64,000 nt of DNA from Lumbricus terrestris (taxonomy: Eukaryota; Annelida; Clitellata; Crassiclitellata; Lumbricidae): the NCBI GenBank assembly GCA_949752735.1, contig OX457038.1, positions 63,227,970 to 63,291,969 on the forward strand, read 5' to 3'. A model generated the notes under the pieces. That model saw only the letters and a program-made list of their open reading frames with translations, was not told the DNA's origin and ran no database searches. The position numbers were made by a program, and so were the translations under genes. Positions 60,825-64,000 of this stretch are shown here, piece by piece. How positions within the stretch are numbered: position 1 is the stretch's first letter; each line of letters starts with the position of its first letter.

Positions 60825-61089
60825 ATTTCATTTCCGACGATAGTGACTGCGCCTACTGTAGATCGAAGCGATTAACTAGAATAGAAATTACTATCGACAT
60901 AAAACTGGAATATGACATTACAAACCGGTTTCTGGTTATAAACTTGTTGCTTTATTATAGTCAACTATATGGTGAATAAAAGACTAAACCGTATTTGACG
61001 CTGATCAATTGTTTTTAATGTCTTCAATATTGTACTTGACGTTGGTAAGTAAGCAGCCTACCAATATCTAGGCCTATGTCTTTCTATGA

Positions 61090-61440
61090 TCATAATTATT
61101 TTCATCAATCCAGCTTCAGGTTTATGGACGAAAAATATTCATCTATCGAAATTCTGTCTAGGCAAAATAGTGTAAAATGATTGTCATCAATCCAACTTCC
61201 ATTTATGCAGGAATCTTTTTCGCGAAACTCGCTTCTATTTATGCTATACAAGACAGAATAAATCGATCCGGCTTCTACAATTCAGTAACTTGCCAACTTC
61301 CATTTGCGAAAATAGTTAGGTTATTTCCTTCGAACCAGATTCTATTTACGTAAGGAATTAGTTTCACCAATCCAACTTCCATTTACGTCAGGCAAACAAT
61401 CATTTTCCTCAATCCAGCTTTAATTTAAAATTGACAATAT
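61090..61440 (-). repeat. Decayed GAAGCTGGATTGATGAAAAT repeat block
   Basis: On the minus strand it repeats GAAGCTGGATTGATGAAAAT and TGGAAGTTGGATTG variants at about 50-80 bp intervals, as in the centre of the perfect-TIR element 50585-51260. No TIRs found. Confidence 0.65.
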
Positions 61441-61717
61441 AAAGCAATTTAGCGATGTAGCCTAAGCTACAGTTTTACAGAATTAAAAAAATTAGTCTAA
61501 TCCTTAATTTTTTCCATCAAGTCAACAAATTTTCTTTGTCATTTCAATTTTATCATTTCCGTCATCTCTTTGTTTGGTTACGATTTTAACGATTATTTAA
61601 TCAATTAATCGTAAAAAATTAATAGTAATCGATTAATTTTGACTTGTTATATTAATTTATGATAAACAGTACTGTCTGCTTATTTTAATTGTGCTAAGCT
61701 GCCATTTCCGCCTTCCC

Positions 61718-62012
61718 GGAGTAACATATAATGAGCAATGATCATGTGAAAAGCAGCCTAGTAAAATATAATGAGCAATGATAATGTGAAAAAAAAAATA
61801 ATATAATGAGCAATGATATGATAGGCTAATGTGAAAAGTAGTAAAATATAATGAGCATTGATAATGTGAAAAGGAGTAAAATATAATGAGCAATGATAAC
61901 ATGAAAAGGAGTAAAATATAATGAGCAATGATAATGTGAAAAGGAGTAAAATATAATGAGCAATGATAATGTGAAAAGGAGTAAAAAAATTAATGAGCAA
62001 TGATAATGTGAA
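61718..62012. repeat. 35-bp tandem repeat
   Basis: Unit GAGTAAAATATAATGAGCAA then TGATAATGTGAAAAG; consecutive ATGAGCAATG starts at 61921 and 61956 give the period. About eight copies, irregular at the left end. Confidence 0.9.
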
Positions 62013-62418
62013 ACTTTGTGTGAAAATTAAGTAATCATTTATGCATTTGAGATTGACCTACATGTACATGCTGAAGGAAAAATATAGATTGTTTTCATTG
62101 CAATAAAAAGTTCGATCAATTGACATTATTTTGTACAAAGAAAGCCGTAGGCCCGTGACTACAATTGTGACACTTTTACGACGCTCATGCAACGTAAAGA
62201 AAGTTTATTGACATAAAATTTATTAATTGCATACGAGGCTAATTTGATTAAAATTATTTTAATCAACGCGAGACCTACTTTAAAGAAAACAGTGTAACAA
62301 GTTCACACTGACCGCTTTATTATGCTAGACAAAGACAATACACTATTGCAATAGTTTGTGCATTTTGAGCTATAGCCACAACAGTGTAGGCCTACAATAA
62401 TTATTGGCCTACGCTAGA

Positions 62419-62534
62419 ATTAAGTGATCACACGGATAGGGTAAACACTACAGTAATTGACCTAAGTGATCCCACGGATAGGGTAAACACTACAGTAATT
62501 GACCTAAGTGATCCCACGGATAGGCCTACACTCT
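62419..62534. repeat. 42-bp tandem repeat, about 2.7 copies
   Basis: AAGTGATCCCACGGATAGGG followed by TAAACACTACAGTAATTGACCT; starts at 62422, 62464 and 62506. Confidence 0.92.
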
Positions 62535-63183
62535 ACAGCAAAAACTTTCAAGATACATTTGTATACACAGCCCAATTTCAACACTGAGGCTATTAACACA
62601 TGCAGTCATGGCACATGGCATAAGAAGGTAAAAAGTGTAATATAGAATGATGATGAGAAGACTGACGGCACATACATGTATAAAAAAGGTGATAAAAATG
62701 TAATTTGGGCGATGAAAGGTTCATAGCACGTAGAATATAAGTAATAATAACTGTGGTGTCAAGGCTCGATATCTCAGATTTAATATCTGCAACTTAATTA
62801 CCATAATGATTCAGAAAATGGCAAGCTTAGCAATTAAATAAATCGTAACTATCACAAGACAGATAAATTTTCTATATTTAAGTACGTATATTAAGCGTAG
62901 GCCCATTATCACATGTAGGCTATACGCGCGCGCACCCACACACATGCACGCATACATACCCCAAACTCGATTAAAATTAATGTAAAGTTGCCTAGGTCGG
63001 AAAAGAATCAGTGGCACGGGGTATGATACGATTCTGTCAAAGCTCAATTGATATTGCAATTGCAAATATATATCACTCCTGAACGACCTTCTCCTGGTTA
63101 ATGCACTTCGTTCGAAAGCTATTAACCTTGCAAATCCACTTCAGATCCGTAGGGTATACGCAGCCCAATAGATCCGGTGTTAA

Positions 63184-63230
63184 TGACGTCACATGGATGA
63201 TGATGTCGTCATCATATGGCCACTTCCGGT
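63184..63230 (+). promoter_or_regulatory. Promoter-like patch with CRE and ETS motifs
   Basis: CRE palindrome TGACGTCA (63184-63191) and ETS-type CACTTCCGGT (63221-63230) within 50 bp; a second TGACGTCA at 63623-63630 sits beside TTGCGCAG. Motif matches only; no start site is shown. Confidence 0.4.
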
Positions 63231-63930
63231 TCCGTAAGTGGCGACATCTTCTGTTCTTGAGCCTTGTGAGAACTGTTGCTATGCCTCTGAAAATGCACAG
63301 AAGAGGGCTTCTAAGTTCCAAGAGAATTATCAACGTTCACTTGTGAAATTGCATCTTTAGCGTATGCGAGTTATCTTATATTATAATTCCGAAATTCCAT
63401 ATGTTTGTTTGTACGGATTTTGACAAAATAGTCTCGGAATTGAAACAGCGTCGGTTTAGGCCTACCAAAAATTTTTGAAATTGATTCTTACCCAAATTAT
63501 AAGGCAATCGCAACTATTTTCAGCTTTTAATTCACTTTAAAACAAGAGTTATTAGCGTTTTAAGACAGATTTCATCAATAATCGCTCACGCTAAGTTTTT
63601 AGTAATGAGTCTACAGTACGCATGACGTCATACTTGCGCAGTAATAATTTCCCTAGCGCCCCGCAGAGGCGGGTCACGTTTGGCTTTTTGGGGAAGCGGG
63701 GTGGGGTGGAGGGTTGGCGAAAACCCGAAATTTAGCGGTCAACGATGGGTACCACAGTGGAGTAGTGTTAAAACCCTAAATTTCCCGGGCAACGCCGGGT
63801 AACACATCTATTATGCTTATAAGTCATAGATGCCAATAAAATGACCATCAATGGTTGCCTTGTGCAGTAAGATATAGAAGTAATTTAATTAGATTATATA
63901 CGATAAAGTAATATGAGAGGGAGATACATG

Positions 63931-63931
63931 T

Positions 63932-64000
<69 letters not shown>
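63931..64000. repeat. (CAGA)n microsatellite at window edge
   Basis: GACAGACAGACA tetranucleotide array running off the right edge. Confidence 0.95.

Larger units (their letters stand above)
60825..64000. other. Downstream of homeobox gene; repeats and a promoter-like patch
   Basis: Holds 3' UTR, a decayed relative of the 50585 element centre (61090-61440), minisatellites at 61718-62012 and 62419-62534, a promoter-like patch (63184-63230) and a terminal CAGA microsatellite. No confident coding exon. Confidence 0.6.

Noticed and set aside
63281..63346. Short frame MPLKMHRRGLLSSKR downstream of the ETS motif
   Set aside because: Only about 20 codons with no donor that extends it; could be chance.

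Overview
The window looks like a bilaterian animal nuclear genome, most likely a marine invertebrate. It has long introns with GT-AG (and some GC-AG and AT-AC) splice sites, animal-only families (R7 RGS, protocadherin, homeobox, SH3 scaffold), abundant microsatellites, tRNA-derived SINEs, LINE 3' ends, and hAT- and mariner-type DNA transposons. I cannot name the species. The palindrome TAGGCCTA and its variants recur conspicuously in non-coding DNA.

Five genes can be assembled by joining exons with matching splice phases. (1) 2595-11019, + strand: the 3' seven exons of an R7-family RGS protein (end of the GGL domain, RGS domain, stop); the DEP/DHEX part lies to the left. (2) 23800-34431, +: an 11-exon, 1023-codon gene for an unusual single-pass membrane protein with a short N-terminal tail, one transmembrane helix, two SH3 domains and a long disordered tail. 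(3) 37650-40154, +: an intronless protocadherin-like gene with seven cadherin repeats and a tail of about nine residues. (4) 51671-41471, - strand: a complete 13-exon MOCS3 (E1-like adenylyltransferase plus rhodanese; molybdopterin and tRNA thiolation pathways), 451 codons, with three introns that look U12-type, one of them AT-AC. (5) 56443-60824, +: a three-exon, 334-codon orphan homeobox gene with cysteine at homeodomain position 50. The five genes do not form a pathway and look like ordinary independent neighbours.

The rest is intron and intergenic DNA full of repeats. Several transposons can be delimited by terminal inverted repeats (TIRs) plus exact 8-bp target-site duplications (TSDs): 7570-9671, 13136-14039, 15640-15895, 17922-18364, 25784-26040 and 53514-53852. 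A nested stack fills 12082-15154: a GTA microsatellite holds a 3-kb element, which holds an 86-bp satellite, which holds a hAT element, which holds another insertion. Two elements carry degenerate CCCTAA telomere-like repeats between inverted ends. A 676-bp element with perfect 107-bp inverted repeats sits in MOCS3 intron 1.

All assignments come from reading translations and splice signals by eye; no database search or alignment was run.
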